64,000 nt of DNA. It comes from CAZLRH01 sp964562015 (GTDB taxonomy: Bacteria > Verrucomicrobiota > Verrucomicrobiia > Opitutales > JABDGR01). Where the stretch lies: NCBI GenBank assembly GCA_964562015.1, contig CAZLRH010000002.1, forward strand, positions 315,431 to 379,430, read 5' to 3'. Positions within the stretch are counted from its first letter, which is position 1, and each line of letters starts with the position of its first letter. A program made the position numbers and the translations under genes. Under the pieces are notes generated by a model. The model did not search any database, was not told the origin of the DNA, and saw only the letters and a list, made by a program, of their open reading frames with translations. Below are positions 1 to 8,471 of this stretch, piece after piece.

Positions 1-141
1 GCCCGCGGCCGCAAAAGCCGCCGATCCGCGTGCCCCGTCCGGCGGCGCCGACTGCGAGGGGCGGCCCGTCCCGGACAGCCCCGCCATTGCTCCCATCAAA
101 ATTCCGACCATCACCCACGCCAAGATTTCGCGAGTTTTCAT
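1..141 (-). CDS. N-terminal part of a membrane or secreted protein (cut by window edge)
   Basis: An open frame begins at an ATG at 139-141 on the minus strand and runs off the left edge, so only 47 residues are visible. It opens with MKTREILAW followed by a hydrophobic stretch (residues about 6-22, rich in V, I, L, M, A, G), which looks like a signal peptide or membrane anchor. An Ala/Gly/Pro/Ser-rich segment follows. It is divergent from the terminase-like gene at 215. No family can be named from this fragment. Confidence 0.45.
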   Translation of the reverse strand, partial: MKTREILAWVMVGILMGAMAGLSGTGRPSQSAPPDGARGSAAFAAAG

Positions 142-214
142 AAGACCTGAATTTTACCGCTCCAACCGCGGGCGGCCAATCACAAAACCCCGGTTTCGAT
201 TTACTTATTTTCTT

Positions 215-1618
215 ATGTTTTTCCTACCCTATCAACAACGCTGGATAACGGATTCGGCGCGCCTGAAGTTGCTGGAGAAGTCGCGGCAGATCGGGATGTC
301 GTGGGCCGCGGCGTACGGGCTGGTCCGCCGCCTGGCGGAGCCGACGGCACGGCTGGACGCGTGGGTCTCCTCGCGCGATGCCGTGCAGGCGCGGCTGTTT
401 CTGGATGATGCGCGCAAGTTCGCCGGGTTGCTCGATCGCGCGGCCCGCTTTCATGGCCGCGCAGTTTTGCCCGAGGACCAATCGCCGTCGGCACTGGTTC
501 TCCCATTTGCGCACGGCGTGCGTCTGCACTCGCTCTCGTCGAATCCCGACGCCCACGCCGGCAAACGCGGGGCGCGGCTGCTCGACGAGTTTGCCCTGCA
601 TCCCGACCCGCGCCGACTCTACGCCATCGCCTATCCCGGCATCACCTGGGGCGGGCAATTGGAAATTATTTCGACGCACCGTGGCGCGCAAAATTTTTTC
701 AACCAGCTTGTCATGGAGGCCCGCCACGGCGGCAATCCCAAGGGTTTTTCGCTGCACCGTGTCACCCTGCAGGACGCGCTTGACGACGGCTTTCTCGCCA
801 AGCTCCAGGCCAAGCTCGCGCCCGACGACCCTCGCCGGGAAATGGATGCGGCGCGCTATTTCGACTTCATTCGCGCGTCATGCCCAGACCAGGAAACTTT
901 TTTGCAAGAATACATGTGCGTGCCGGCGGACGAATCGACGGCGTTCCTGCCGTGGGACCTCATCACGGCCGGCGAATTTTCCGAAAGCGAATATGCGCCG
1001 CTGGAAGCCGCCATTATTAATGGGCGCGCGCGGCCGGAGACGTTGCAGCAGCGGCATTTTTATCTTGGCGTGGACATCGGGCGGGTGCACGACCTCACGG
1101 TGTTTTTTCTGCTCGAGCGCCTGCCCGGCCCGCTTTACCTCACGCGCGATTTGCTCGTCCTGGATAAACAGCCATTTGCGGTGCAGGAGGAACTGCTGTG
1201 GCAACGTCTGTCGCTACCCGGACTGCGGCGTGCGTGCCTCGATGCGACGGGCCTCGGCCGGCAACTTGCGGAACGCGCGCTTACCCGGTTCGGCGCGCGG
1301 CGCGTGGAGGCCATCACGTTCACCACGGCGGTGAAAGAAGAACTCGCCTACCCCTTGCGGGCCGCCTTTGAGGAACGCTCGCTGCGGCTGCCGCCGGACA
1401 AATTTCTCCGCGCGGATTTGCGGGCGATCAAGAAATCCGCGACGGCCTCCGGCCACGTGCGTTTTGACGCCGACCGCGGACCGGGCGGACACGCGGACCG
1501 CTTCTGGGCCCTGGCCCTGGCGCTCCATGCGGCGCGCACGCCGCAGAAGGCCTCCCATTACGAAGGCGCCGGAAAATTGACGCTGCCGGAATCGCCCGGC
1601 CGGCACTGGGCGGTGTGA
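215..1618 (+). CDS. Orphan phage terminase large subunit-like protein (Mu gp28-like)
   Basis: 467 residues. In phages this protein is the ATP-driven motor and nuclease that packages DNA into capsids. The N-terminal ATPase shows a deviant Walker A (EKSRQIGMSW, about residues 21-30), a Walker B-like LLDEFA near residue 128 and a coupling motif STHRG near 153. The C-terminal RNase H-like nuclease shows three acidic positions in suitable contexts: VDIGR (about 287), LDATG (about 342) and HADRFWALAL (about 428). All motifs appear intact. No portal, capsid, small terminase or integrase gene is nearby; the neighbours are an anonymous coiled-coil gene and a ComEC-like gene. I infer a domesticated or stranded phage gene. 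The assignment to the Mu gp28-like branch is from the look of the motifs and is less certain than terminase itself. Confidence 0.8.
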   Translation: MFFLPYQQRWITDSARLKLLEKSRQIGMSWAAAYGLVRRLAEPTARLDAWVSSRDAVQARLFLDDARKFAGLLDRAARFHGRAVLPEDQSPSALVLPFAHGVRLHSLSSNPDAHAGKRGARLLDEFALHPDPRRLYAIAYPGITWGGQLEIISTHRGAQNFFNQLVMEARHGGNPKGFSLHRVTLQDALDDGFLAKLQAKLAPDDPRREMDAARYFDFIRASCPDQETFLQEYMCVPADESTAFLPWDLITAGEFSESEYAPLEAAIINGRARPETLQQRHFYLGVDIGRVHDLTVFFLLERLPGPLYLTRDLLVLDKQPFAVQEELLWQRLSLPGLRRACLDATGLGRQLAERALTRFGARRVEAITFTTAVKEELAYPLRAAFEERSLRLPPDKFLRADLRAIKKSATASGHVRFDADRGPGGHADRFWALALALHAARTPQKASHYEGAGKLTLPESPGRHWAV

Positions 1619-1629
1619 CAAAACGCCCG

Positions 1630-1914
1630 TTATTTTTTGCGCCCCTCTCGGCGGACGCGGTTCTTTTCGTCTTCGCGCTCCTCGGTGAGCACCGCGCGTT
1701 CGCGGCGAAGCTGCTCGCGCAATTTCTCGACGTCCTCGGGTTTTTGCGCGCCGGCAATTTGCTGCTTCAGAAAGATTTCGCGCTCGGCGACCTTGGCCTG
1801 ATGTTTCTGGTCGATTTCGGCTAGCCGGCGTTTTTGTTCCGCCGTCAAAGGCCCGGCGGCGTCCGGATCGGAGGCGTTGAGGCGTTCCATCGCAAGTTCG
1901 TAAGCACTTTTCAT
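1630..1914 (-). CDS. Small charged coiled-coil protein, unknown function
   Basis: About 94 residues from the ATG at 1914; an in-frame GTG at 1932 would add six residues. The protein is almost entirely charged helix, with runs such as LTAEQKRRLAEIDQKH and LREQLRRERAVLTEERE giving heptad-like spacing, and ends in basic RRVRREGRKK-type sequence. It has no signal peptide or membrane segment. It converges on the terminase-like gene with an 11-base gap and lies just downstream of the comEC-like gene on the same strand, so co-transcription with comEC is possible. I do not recognise a family. Confidence 0.6.
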   Translation of the reverse strand: MKSAYELAMERLNASDPDAAGPLTAEQKRRLAEIDQKHQAKVAEREIFLKQQIAGAQKPEDVEKLREQLRRERAVLTEEREDEKNRVRREGRKK

Positions 1915-1953
1915 CGCTGCAGTTAAACGCACTAAGCGCGCGGTGGCAAGCGG

Positions 1954-3699
1954 TCACACCGGACGCGCCGTCAGGACGCCAAACACGGCCAGCACAACCA
2001 GCGGCAGCAAAAAGACCCAGGGCCGCGGGGCGCGCGCACGGGGCCGCGCCGCGAGCATCACCACGAGCACCGCGACCGCCGCCACCTGCCCGGACCAATA
2101 CGGCTCCAGTTGCAAACGCAAATGCAGTCCAGGAATTTCCCCCGCGACTCCCACCAAGCCATCCATGATGGCCGTGCCCGCCAGCCCTATGGCGTTGGCG
2201 CACCAGGAAAGCCACGTGAACGGCGGCCACGGCACAAGGCCAAACAGCATCGCCGCCACCCCCGCGCACAAGACGACCGACACCAGCGGCACGAGCAGCA
2301 GGTTCAGCAATAATCCGCTCGCGGAGACCACGCCGAAATATTCCGCCGTCAGTGGCGTGCTGCAGAGCAAGGCCGTCCACGAAATCGCGGCGGAAGCGAG
2401 CACCTTGTCCCAGAGCCAAAGCGTGCATTTTTGCCAGGGCGCGCGGCCGGAGGCTGGCAAATCCCGCCAGAGTGTGAATCGCGCCCGCGCCCAATGGAGC
2501 AGCGGCAACGCATACAACAAAAGCCCGAGCACGACGCAGTAAGAGAGTTGAAAACCCGGACTCCACAAAGCCGTCGGATCCAACGCGAGTGTCACCACGC
2601 TGGCCGCCACCCAGGCGGCGAGCGAAGCGCGAGGACGTTGCAGCCAGCGCGCGGCGACATAAAACGTGAACATCAACGCCGCCCGGCGGGCCGAAGGACT
2701 GCCGCCGGTGATTTCCGTGTAAAGCCAGAGAAACGCCAGCGTCACCGCATCACCCGCCAGCGGCGGCAGGCGCGGCACCCGTCGCAGACACCACCACAGC
2801 GCGCCCGCCATGATGGCCACGTGCAGGCCGCTGATGGCGAACAGGTGCATCACCCCCGTCAGGGTGAACGCCTCGCGTTGCGTGTCGTCCAGCAACGTGG
2901 TTTTGCCCAACAGCATGGCGATGTAGATGTCGCCAAACGAATTTTCCAACACCGCCGGACCGCGCCGGAGGGAGCGTTCGAGCCTTTCGTTTTGCGCCAC
3001 GAGCCAGGTTTGCAGCGCGGGCGGCGGAGCGGCTTCGCGGTACAAATGCCAGCGCTTGAGCGTGAACCAAACGCCTTGATGCCGGAGGTAGGCGTTGAAG
3101 CGCGCGCCCGCGGCAGTGGCGGGTGCCGCATTTTTCAGCGAAAACGCCGGATCAATATAAGCGAGCAACCCCGTGAGCTGGAACGTTGCGCCGCGCACGG
3201 GCGGCGGCTCACCGGGCCGCAATTGCCCGCGAAAATAAACCTGCACGCCGCGCAACTCGGGCAAAACTTCCGGCGCCACCACTACTCGCCCCAACGCGGC
3301 ACGCGTAAGGTCGTCGGGCCGCGGCGCATAAACGTAGGTGACACGCAAAGTCAGCGTGGCTTCGCGGGGCGGGAGGCGGGACCAGAGGGCCGGCGGAATG
3401 GGCACCCGCGCATCGTGCCACGCCCACGCCAGCAATAGGCCCGCGAGCAAAAAACATCCCACCCAGGCGCGAAAATTTCCACGCTGGTGAAAGGCCTGCG
3501 CGGGGGCGCGCACCGCGACGAACAGCGCCAGCGGCGCCAGGCCGAGCGCAAGAAGGATTTTTGGCGAAACCGCGGGCCAGAGGTCGCCGCAGATATAACC
3601 GGCTAGCAAGGGCAGCACGATCCACAGCAAGGGAGCGCGGCCCGCGGCCGGCGGGCGCGAGGGCGAGTCCGGTTCGGGGAGCGCATCCGGCGGCTTCAC
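1954..3699 (-). CDS. comEC: ComEC/Rec2-family DNA-uptake channel protein, lacking the metallo-beta-lactamase domain
   Basis: 581 residues from a GTG start. ComEC forms the inner-membrane channel that carries single-stranded DNA into the cytoplasm during natural transformation. Residues about 25-75 are hydrophobic helices, followed by an N-terminal soluble DUF4131-like region with a conserved YFRGQL-type strand. The Competence domain starts near residue 250 and contains the hallmark TGVMHLFAISGLHV, then multiple membrane helices to the end. Many family members run to about 700-800 residues because of a C-terminal metallo-beta-lactamase-like domain; this protein stops right after its last hydrophobic helix (VFLLPLVVLAVFGV). 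It may be a natural short form or rely on a separate hydrolase. No other competence gene is in the window. Confidence 0.88.
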   Translation of the reverse strand: MKPPDALPEPDSPSRPPAAGRAPLLWIVLPLLAGYICGDLWPAVSPKILLALGLAPLALFVAVRAPAQAFHQRGNFRAWVGCFLLAGLLLAWAWHDARVPIPPALWSRLPPREATLTLRVTYVYAPRPDDLTRAALGRVVVAPEVLPELRGVQVYFRGQLRPGEPPPVRGATFQLTGLLAYIDPAFSLKNAAPATAAGARFNAYLRHQGVWFTLKRWHLYREAAPPPALQTWLVAQNERLERSLRRGPAVLENSFGDIYIAMLLGKTTLLDDTQREAFTLTGVMHLFAISGLHVAIMAGALWWCLRRVPRLPPLAGDAVTLAFLWLYTEITGGSPSARRAALMFTFYVAARWLQRPRASLAAWVAASVVTLALDPTALWSPGFQLSYCVVLGLLLYALPLLHWARARFTLWRDLPASGRAPWQKCTLWLWDKVLASAAISWTALLCSTPLTAEYFGVVSASGLLLNLLLVPLVSVVLCAGVAAMLFGLVPWPPFTWLSWCANAIGLAGTAIMDGLVGVAGEIPGLHLRLQLEPYWSGQVAAVAVLVVMLAARPRARAPRPWVFLLPLVVLAVFGVLTARPV

Positions 3700-3752
3700 G
3701 GCGGATACGCGTTAACCGCAAATCCGTCCGACCCGCAAAACAAAAGCACCGC

Positions 3753-4694
3753 CTAGAACGAATACATGATGCCGCCGTGGAACGACAGATTGTCGTCGGG
3801 GCCGAGGTTGGTGCCCGCGATGCCGTTCGAGCCGGAACCGTCGTTGTTCACGCCCCACGTGCCGCCGATGCGCAGAAAAACCCCATGGTAAACTTCATAA
3901 TCCACATCAAGGCTGGCTTCGAAAAACGCATAGCCGTTGCGCCAGTTCTGGCCGGCGACCTTGTTGCCGCCGTTGTACACATCGGCCTCCAACACCCCGA
4001 CCTCGAGCTTGCCGCCGAGGTAGAGGCCCTTGACGCCGAGCAGGTCGCCCAGATCCAGCACATGCGACAAGCGACCGCTCAGGATGCTGCGGCCAAACGT
4101 CGGATCGTAGCTGAAATAAATCGCCGGGTGCGAAATAACGCGGCCCGTGAATCCGACATAAATATCGCCGGCGGACTTGGTGCCCCACGTCGCGGGCAAA
4201 CCCGAACCCTGCACGCTCTTATTGTAGAAGAGGAGGTTGCCGCCGATGTCGATGTCCGTCCATTCCATCAAATGGTAGCGCCAGCCGCCGGTGGCATCGA
4301 GTTCCTCCGCATAGGGAGAATGCAACGGCAGGGTGCCGGTGACGGACGAGTAGCCCTCGCCACCAAACAGTGGGCTGACCCAGGTGAACTCCGGCACCAT
4401 GGAGGCACCGCCCGCCTTTTTGCCGTAAAGAATCGGGCGGCTGACGTAATCCACGCCAACCGTGAAATCCTGCTGGCTGCCTTTGCCGAACATGCGGGTC
4501 GTGTCAAAACTCGCAAAACTGTCCCACGCCTCAGAATTGACAGTGTACCACGCCGGGCCGTTGGCGGGCGACGCGTAGTGATAAGGATCGCTCTCGAGGG
4601 GCTGGGCGGCCAGCGGGCGGGCGAAAAACGGCAGGGCCAGGAGCCCCAACAAGCCGGCGACAGATGATTTTGCGCAGAAGGATTTATTAATCAT
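3753..4694 (-). CDS. Secreted protein, probable outer-membrane beta-barrel
   Basis: 313 residues from the ATG at 4692-4694. This start is chosen because it begins a clean signal peptide (MINKSFCAKS, then a hydrophobic stretch ending at a cleavable ARPLAAQP). The mature protein is rich in aromatic residues and alternating strands (for example WRYHLMEWTDIDIGGNLLFYN and YGVFLRIGG-type segments). It ends in ...GGIMYSF, the C-terminal aromatic typical of outer-membrane barrels. The predicted location is therefore the outer membrane. The substrate or role is not evident; a porin-like or structural function is a guess. It stands alone upstream of uvrC on the same strand, with about 210 bases between. 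Confidence 0.65.
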   Translation of the reverse strand: MINKSFCAKSSVAGLLGLLALPFFARPLAAQPLESDPYHYASPANGPAWYTVNSEAWDSFASFDTTRMFGKGSQQDFTVGVDYVSRPILYGKKAGGASMVPEFTWVSPLFGGEGYSSVTGTLPLHSPYAEELDATGGWRYHLMEWTDIDIGGNLLFYNKSVQGSGLPATWGTKSAGDIYVGFTGRVISHPAIYFSYDPTFGRSILSGRLSHVLDLGDLLGVKGLYLGGKLEVGVLEADVYNGGNKVAGQNWRNGYAFFEASLDVDYEVYHGVFLRIGGTWGVNNDGSGSNGIAGTNLGPDDNLSFHGGIMYSF

Positions 4695-4903
4695 TGTGAC
4701 ACAGGTGTGCCACAGCCGGAGACGAGTAGCAATGGTCTTTGCGTCCGCGCCCATCAGGTGAAACCCCCATACACTGGCGAAGCATATTTTTATCACGCGC
4801 GCATCACTTTCACCGGTCTGTACCATTTCCGCCATGAATTCCGGAGCCGTGCGACTCGCTCTTGCGACTTTGATCCATTTAGGACGAAGACTTTATTCGT
4901 GCC

Positions 4904-6391
4904 TTATTTCGCCAGAAACGCCTGGAGCCGCGCGGCGAGCGTGGGGCCGACGCCGGAGACTTCGGCGAGTTCCGCGGCGGTGGCGGCGCGGAGGCGCTCG
5001 ATGGTTTTAAAATGCGCAAGGAGCGCAGCCTTGCGCGTCGGCCCGAGGCCGGAAAAATCGTCGAGCACGCTTTCGCGGATTTTCTTCGAGCGGAGCTTGG
5101 CGTTGTAGGTGTTGGCGAAGCGGTGGGCCTCGTCGCGAATGCGCTGGAGCAGGTGCAGCGCAGGGGAATCAGGCGGGAGCTTCACGTCGGCGCGGTCGCC
5201 AGGGAAGACAATGGTTTCCTCGCGCTTGGCGAGGCCGATGAGCGCGGGCGGCGGCAATTCGCACACGAGGAACGCTTTCAGCGCGGCGTGCACCTGGCCC
5301 TTGCCGCCGTCAATCACCACGAGATCGGGAAAGGGCGTTTGCTCGCGGTGCAGGCGCAGGTAGCGGCGGGCGACGACCTGCTCCATCGCGCGGAAATCGT
5401 CGTTGCCGATGTCGCCGCGGATGCGGAACAGGCGGTAGCCGGCCTTGTCGGGCGCCAGGCCCGCGAAGCGCGACATCGCGGCGACGACGAGCGTGCCGGA
5501 GATGTGCGAAATGTCGAAGCACTCAAAGGTTTGCGGCGGCGCAGGCAGGCCGAGAATTTCGCCGAGCAGGCGCGGGGCCTCGGGGGCGGACAGCGGCAAG
5601 GCCGGGGCGCGGCGCTCGTAGCGTCGGTCGCGCGAGGTATTGGCGGAGGTGAGTTCGAGCGCCTGCACGGCGTCGCGCAGTTGCGCGGCACGCTCAAAGC
5701 GGCGCTCCGTGGCGGCGGTGAGCATTTGCGCGCGCAGGTCGTCGAGCCAGACGCGGGTTTTGCCCTCGAGAAAAGCGACAGCCTCGGCCAGTTTCGCGGC
5801 GTACTCGCCGGGCGTGATTTCATTGGGATGCCCGTAGATTTCCGCGCGGGCGTCACCGTAGAGACGGAAGCGGCCGGAGCCGTCGGGTGCGGGTATGGGC
5901 GGCGCGGCGTCGCCGAGCAAAACCCCGAATTGCTTGCGCATTTCGGCGAGCGTGCGGCGCAGGAGAGTGGGATTGGCGTACGGGCCGAAGTAGCGCGAGC
6001 CGTCCTCGCGGCGCAACCGCGTGAGGCGGAAGCGCGGAAACGTTTCGCGCGCATCGAGCCGGACGAGGAGGAAGCGCTTGTCGTCGATGAAATCCGTGTT
6101 GTACTTCGGCTTCCACTGCTTGATGAGTTTGCCCTCGAGGAGAAGCGCCTCCGTCTCGGAGCGGACTTCGAGGGTGTCGAGGTCGAAGACCAGCGGAATC
6201 ATCGCGGCGATTTTCGGCTGTTGAAAAGACGCGCGGCGCCCGCGCTGAAAATAGGAGGAGACACGCTTCTTGAGATCCTTAGCCTTGCCGACATACAAAA
6301 TCGCGCCAAAGCGGTCCTTCATCAAATAGACGCCCGGCCGGTGCGAGAGGCGCCGGAGCTTTTCCTTGAGGCGGGAGGGGGACGAGGGCAA
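4904..6391 (-). CDS. uvrC: UvrABC excinuclease subunit C, short form
   Basis: 495 residues. UvrC makes both incisions in nucleotide excision repair after UvrB has marked the lesion. The GIY-YIG nuclease is at residues about 18-98 (GVYLMKD, ILYVGKAKDLKKRV, catalytic Glu near 86 in EALLLEGKLIK). A UVR motif for UvrB contact is at about 215-245. The RNase H-fold nuclease follows, with Asp293 (CFDISH), Asp361 (VIDGGKGQ) and His423 (RDEAHRF), then tandem HhH motifs. All catalytic residues are present. UvrC is normally about 600 residues: here the cysteine-rich segment between GIY-YIG and UVR is replaced by a cysteine-free stretch, and the section between UVR and RNase H is greatly shortened. The best-placed start is a TTG at 6391 encoding MPSSPSRLKEKL. 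Confidence 0.95.
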   Translation of the reverse strand: MPSSPSRLKEKLRRLSHRPGVYLMKDRFGAILYVGKAKDLKKRVSSYFQRGRRASFQQPKIAAMIPLVFDLDTLEVRSETEALLLEGKLIKQWKPKYNTDFIDDKRFLLVRLDARETFPRFRLTRLRREDGSRYFGPYANPTLLRRTLAEMRKQFGVLLGDAAPPIPAPDGSGRFRLYGDARAEIYGHPNEITPGEYAAKLAEAVAFLEGKTRVWLDDLRAQMLTAATERRFERAAQLRDAVQALELTSANTSRDRRYERRAPALPLSAPEAPRLLGEILGLPAPPQTFECFDISHISGTLVVAAMSRFAGLAPDKAGYRLFRIRGDIGNDDFRAMEQVVARRYLRLHREQTPFPDLVVIDGGKGQVHAALKAFLVCELPPPALIGLAKREETIVFPGDRADVKLPPDSPALHLLQRIRDEAHRFANTYNAKLRSKKIRESVLDDFSGLGPTRKAALLAHFKTIERLRAATAAELAEVSGVGPTLAARLQAFLAK

Positions 6392-6612
6392 GGCGGAGGA
6401 AAGTGGAAACGAGAAGCGGGGACGATTGAAGTTGGAAATTGGAAGCTAGAAGTTGGAGGCGGAGGCCCGGAGGTGAAGAAATTTCACCGCGAAGGACACG
6501 AAGCGCACGAAGGACTCTCCGCAAATCTCACACCGGAAAACGCTTGGCGTCCGACGGCAAAGGCTACACAGGCGTCCCACGTGTCCTGTGCGTACTCACG
6601 CGCCAGCACCGG

Positions 6613-6912
6613 TTATTTCCCGGGGGTCGGTGCCGGGGAGACCGGCGTGCTCGTGGTGTTGCCGGGGCCAGTGTAATTGGGATGCGCGGGGTCGGACAAG
6701 GTGCCCGCGGGAGACTGTTGCACGACGGTTTCGTGGGCTTCGCCGGGGTGGCCTTCCGCCGGCGCCCAGGTGCGCACGTATTCCTTCTCGGAAATATTGG
6801 GCGTAAGCGCGTTGTTCAGACCCTGGTCGCTGTAGCCGAGGCTGCGGCAGCCGGCCAGGCCGAGCAAAACCAGCAACGTGACGGCAGGAACAAGAAGGGG
6901 GAATTTTTTCAT
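6613..6912 (-). CDS. Small lipoprotein, unknown function
   Basis: 99 residues from the ATG at 6910-6912, chosen because it opens directly with MKKFP and a lipoprotein signal. The hydrophobic core (residues 8-20) leads to a lipobox LAGC with Cys22, so the mature protein should be lipid-anchored. After Cys22 come RSLGYSDQGLNN and a short polar domain, then a Thr/Pro/Gly-rich tail ending PAPTPGK. No recognised domain. It lies upstream of uvrC on the same strand, separated by about 220 bases containing degenerate repeats. Confidence 0.6.
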   Translation of the reverse strand: MKKFPLLVPAVTLLVLLGLAGCRSLGYSDQGLNNALTPNISEKEYVRTWAPAEGHPGEAHETVVQQSPAGTLSDPAHPNYTGPGNTTSTPVSPAPTPGK

Positions 6913-7034
6913 CGCGCGAGGGAGTGGGCGGTCATCCGGTATGATCACCAGGCTAATTCAGGTGGCTGGTTTTGGCAAGCCGCGAGCAAGGGCAGCCGCA
7001 GGTAATGGCACACTTAGAAAAGTGCCGACTTCGC

Positions 7035-7118
7035 TTTCGTAGCGCGGAGCTTTAGCCCGCGCGGCTTGCAATTTTCACAGACTTTTTGAAGCGCAGGCTA
7101 AAACTCCGCGCTACGAAA
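7035..7118. repeat. Intergenic inverted repeat (GTAGCGCGGAG-type)
   Basis: Two arms of about 28 bases, 7035-7062 and 7091-7118, are reverse complements with only two or three mismatches. They begin TTTCGTAGCGCGGAG and end CTCCGCGCTACGAAAA around a roughly 28-base spacer. The transcript could fold into a long hairpin. Single-arm relatives (gcgggctaaagcgccgcactacg) occur at about 14735-14760 and 15658-15682, so this is a dispersed family and not a one-off terminator. Confidence 0.8.
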
Positions 7119-7201
7119 ACAAGGCGGCTCGCCAAACTGTACCACTATCGAGCCGCAATAGGTTTTGACAGGGCCGCGGCCTTGGGGCCACTTTTGAGTC
7201 C

Positions 7202-7681
7202 ATGCGCAAGGTCAACACCAACCTACTGGAAGAAGTGGCATGGACGTCACCCCAGGGGAAATTTGCGGGCGCGGGCAAAGAGGTTTCCGAGGCGCTGGGC
7301 CGCGAGCCGCAATCCACTGACGTGATGAAGCGCCAGCCGTTCGACGTGGAAATCCTCCGCATCCCGCCCGGCAAAACGCCCTACCCGTTCCATTCGCACA
7401 GCGCGCAATGGGAATTTTACCACGTCCTCGCCGGCACCGGCCAGGTGCGGCACCAGGACGGCCTCACTCCGCTCGAGCCGGGCGACGCGTTTATTTTCGA
7501 ACCGGGGCAGCCCCACCAATTGATTAATAACAGCACCCAGGATTTGATTATTTACGTGGTGGCGGACAATCCCTTCGGCGAATCCTGCCACTATCCCGAC
7601 AGCCAGAAGTGGCTGGTGCGCTCACCCGAGCGCCGGCTCCTCCGTTCCGACGCGCTCAAGTACTACGACGGCGAGGAATAA
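7202..7681 (+). CDS. Cupin-domain protein
   Basis: 159 residues forming a single cupin barrel. The metal-binding motif 1 appears as PFHSHSAQWEFYHVLAGTG (residues about 61-79, two His and one Glu) and motif 2 as PGDAFIFEPGQPHQLIN (about 91-107, His). Such small stand-alone cupins often bind a metal and act on sugars or small acids, or serve as sensors; the substrate cannot be read here. rsmE follows 22 bases downstream on the same strand, so the two are probably co-transcribed, although a functional link is not obvious. Confidence 0.8.
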   Translation: MRKVNTNLLEEVAWTSPQGKFAGAGKEVSEALGREPQSTDVMKRQPFDVEILRIPPGKTPYPFHSHSAQWEFYHVLAGTGQVRHQDGLTPLEPGDAFIFEPGQPHQLINNSTQDLIIYVVADNPFGESCHYPDSQKWLVRSPERRLLRSDALKYYDGEE

Positions 7682-7703
7682 ACGTTGGCCCGCCCTGCTT
7701 CCC

Positions 7704-8423
7704 GTGAATCTCGTGCTTTTTGAAACGGCGGCGCAGGCCGCTTGCCTGGTGGCGGACGACCCGCGCGCCGCGCATATCCGCGACGTCTTGCGAATGCGCC
7801 CGGGAGACAAACTGTTCGTCGGCGTCGTGAACGGCCCGCGCGGCCAGGCGACCATCGCGGACGATGGTCCGGCGGGGATGAAATTGGACATCGTGTGGGA
7901 GAAAACGACGGAACCGCTGCGGCCCATCACGGTGCTGGTGGGCCGGCCGCGGCCCCAAACTGCGCGGGATTTGTTGCGCGAGGCCGCGAGTTTCGGCGTG
8001 GCGGCGCTGCATTTTTTCGGCGCGGAAAAAGGCGAGGCCTCGTACGCGAGCAGCACGCTGTGGAGCAGTGGCGAATGGGCCCAACGGTTGCGCGAGGGCG
8101 CGGCGCAAGCCTTTGCGACTGGCATTCCTACCGTGGAACAACATGCCTCGCTGGCGGCGGCGCTGGAGAAAATTGCGGAGGCCTCCGGTGCGCGGCTGGC
8201 GCTCGATGTTTACGAAGGCACCGCGCCGTTGTCGGCGCTGGTGCCGGCCAGCGGGCCGGTGATTTTGGCGCTGGGGGCCGAGCGCGGCTGGGCCGCGGCG
8301 GAACGCACCGCGCTGAGAGCCGCGGGCTTTGCCCTCGGTCACTTGGGGCAGCGCGTGCTGCGGACGGAGACGGCCCTGGTGGCGGGCCTAAGCGTGGTGC
8401 TCGCGCGCCGCGGGGAATTTTAA
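7704..8423 (+). CDS. rsmE: 16S rRNA (uracil-1498-N3)-methyltransferase
   Basis: 239 residues from a GTG start. RsmE methylates U1498 of 16S rRNA in the assembled small subunit using S-adenosylmethionine. The N-terminal PUA-like region shows HIRDVLRMRPGDKLFVG. The C-terminal SPOUT (knotted) methyltransferase fold shows the SAM-binding block ILALGAERGWAAAE and LGQRVLRTETALVAGLSVV. The glycine loop reads GAERGW where many homologues have GPEGGF, a variant that keeps the Glu-containing loop. Length is normal for the family. It sits directly behind the cupin gene. Confidence 0.92.
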   Translation: MNLVLFETAAQAACLVADDPRAAHIRDVLRMRPGDKLFVGVVNGPRGQATIADDGPAGMKLDIVWEKTTEPLRPITVLVGRPRPQTARDLLREAASFGVAALHFFGAEKGEASYASSTLWSSGEWAQRLREGAAQAFATGIPTVEQHASLAAALEKIAEASGARLALDVYEGTAPLSALVPASGPVILALGAERGWAAAERTALRAAGFALGHLGQRVLRTETALVAGLSVVLARRGEF

Positions 8424-8471
8424 ATTTCCTCGGGCCGCCGCAAGCGGCGCCCCTACCCAAGCCCCTGGAGT

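Noticed and set aside
6480..6600. Inverted repeat made of cgaaggacacgaagcgcacgaagg
   Set aside because: The presumed right arm (gtgtcctgtgcgtactc) matches only in part. It may be a decayed dispersed repeat but does not meet the standard used for the others.
5012..6676. Long plus-strand open frame opposite uvrC
   Set aside because: It is antisense to a complete uvrC. The Ala/Arg/Gly-rich translation has no family features and is typical of GC-rich shadows.
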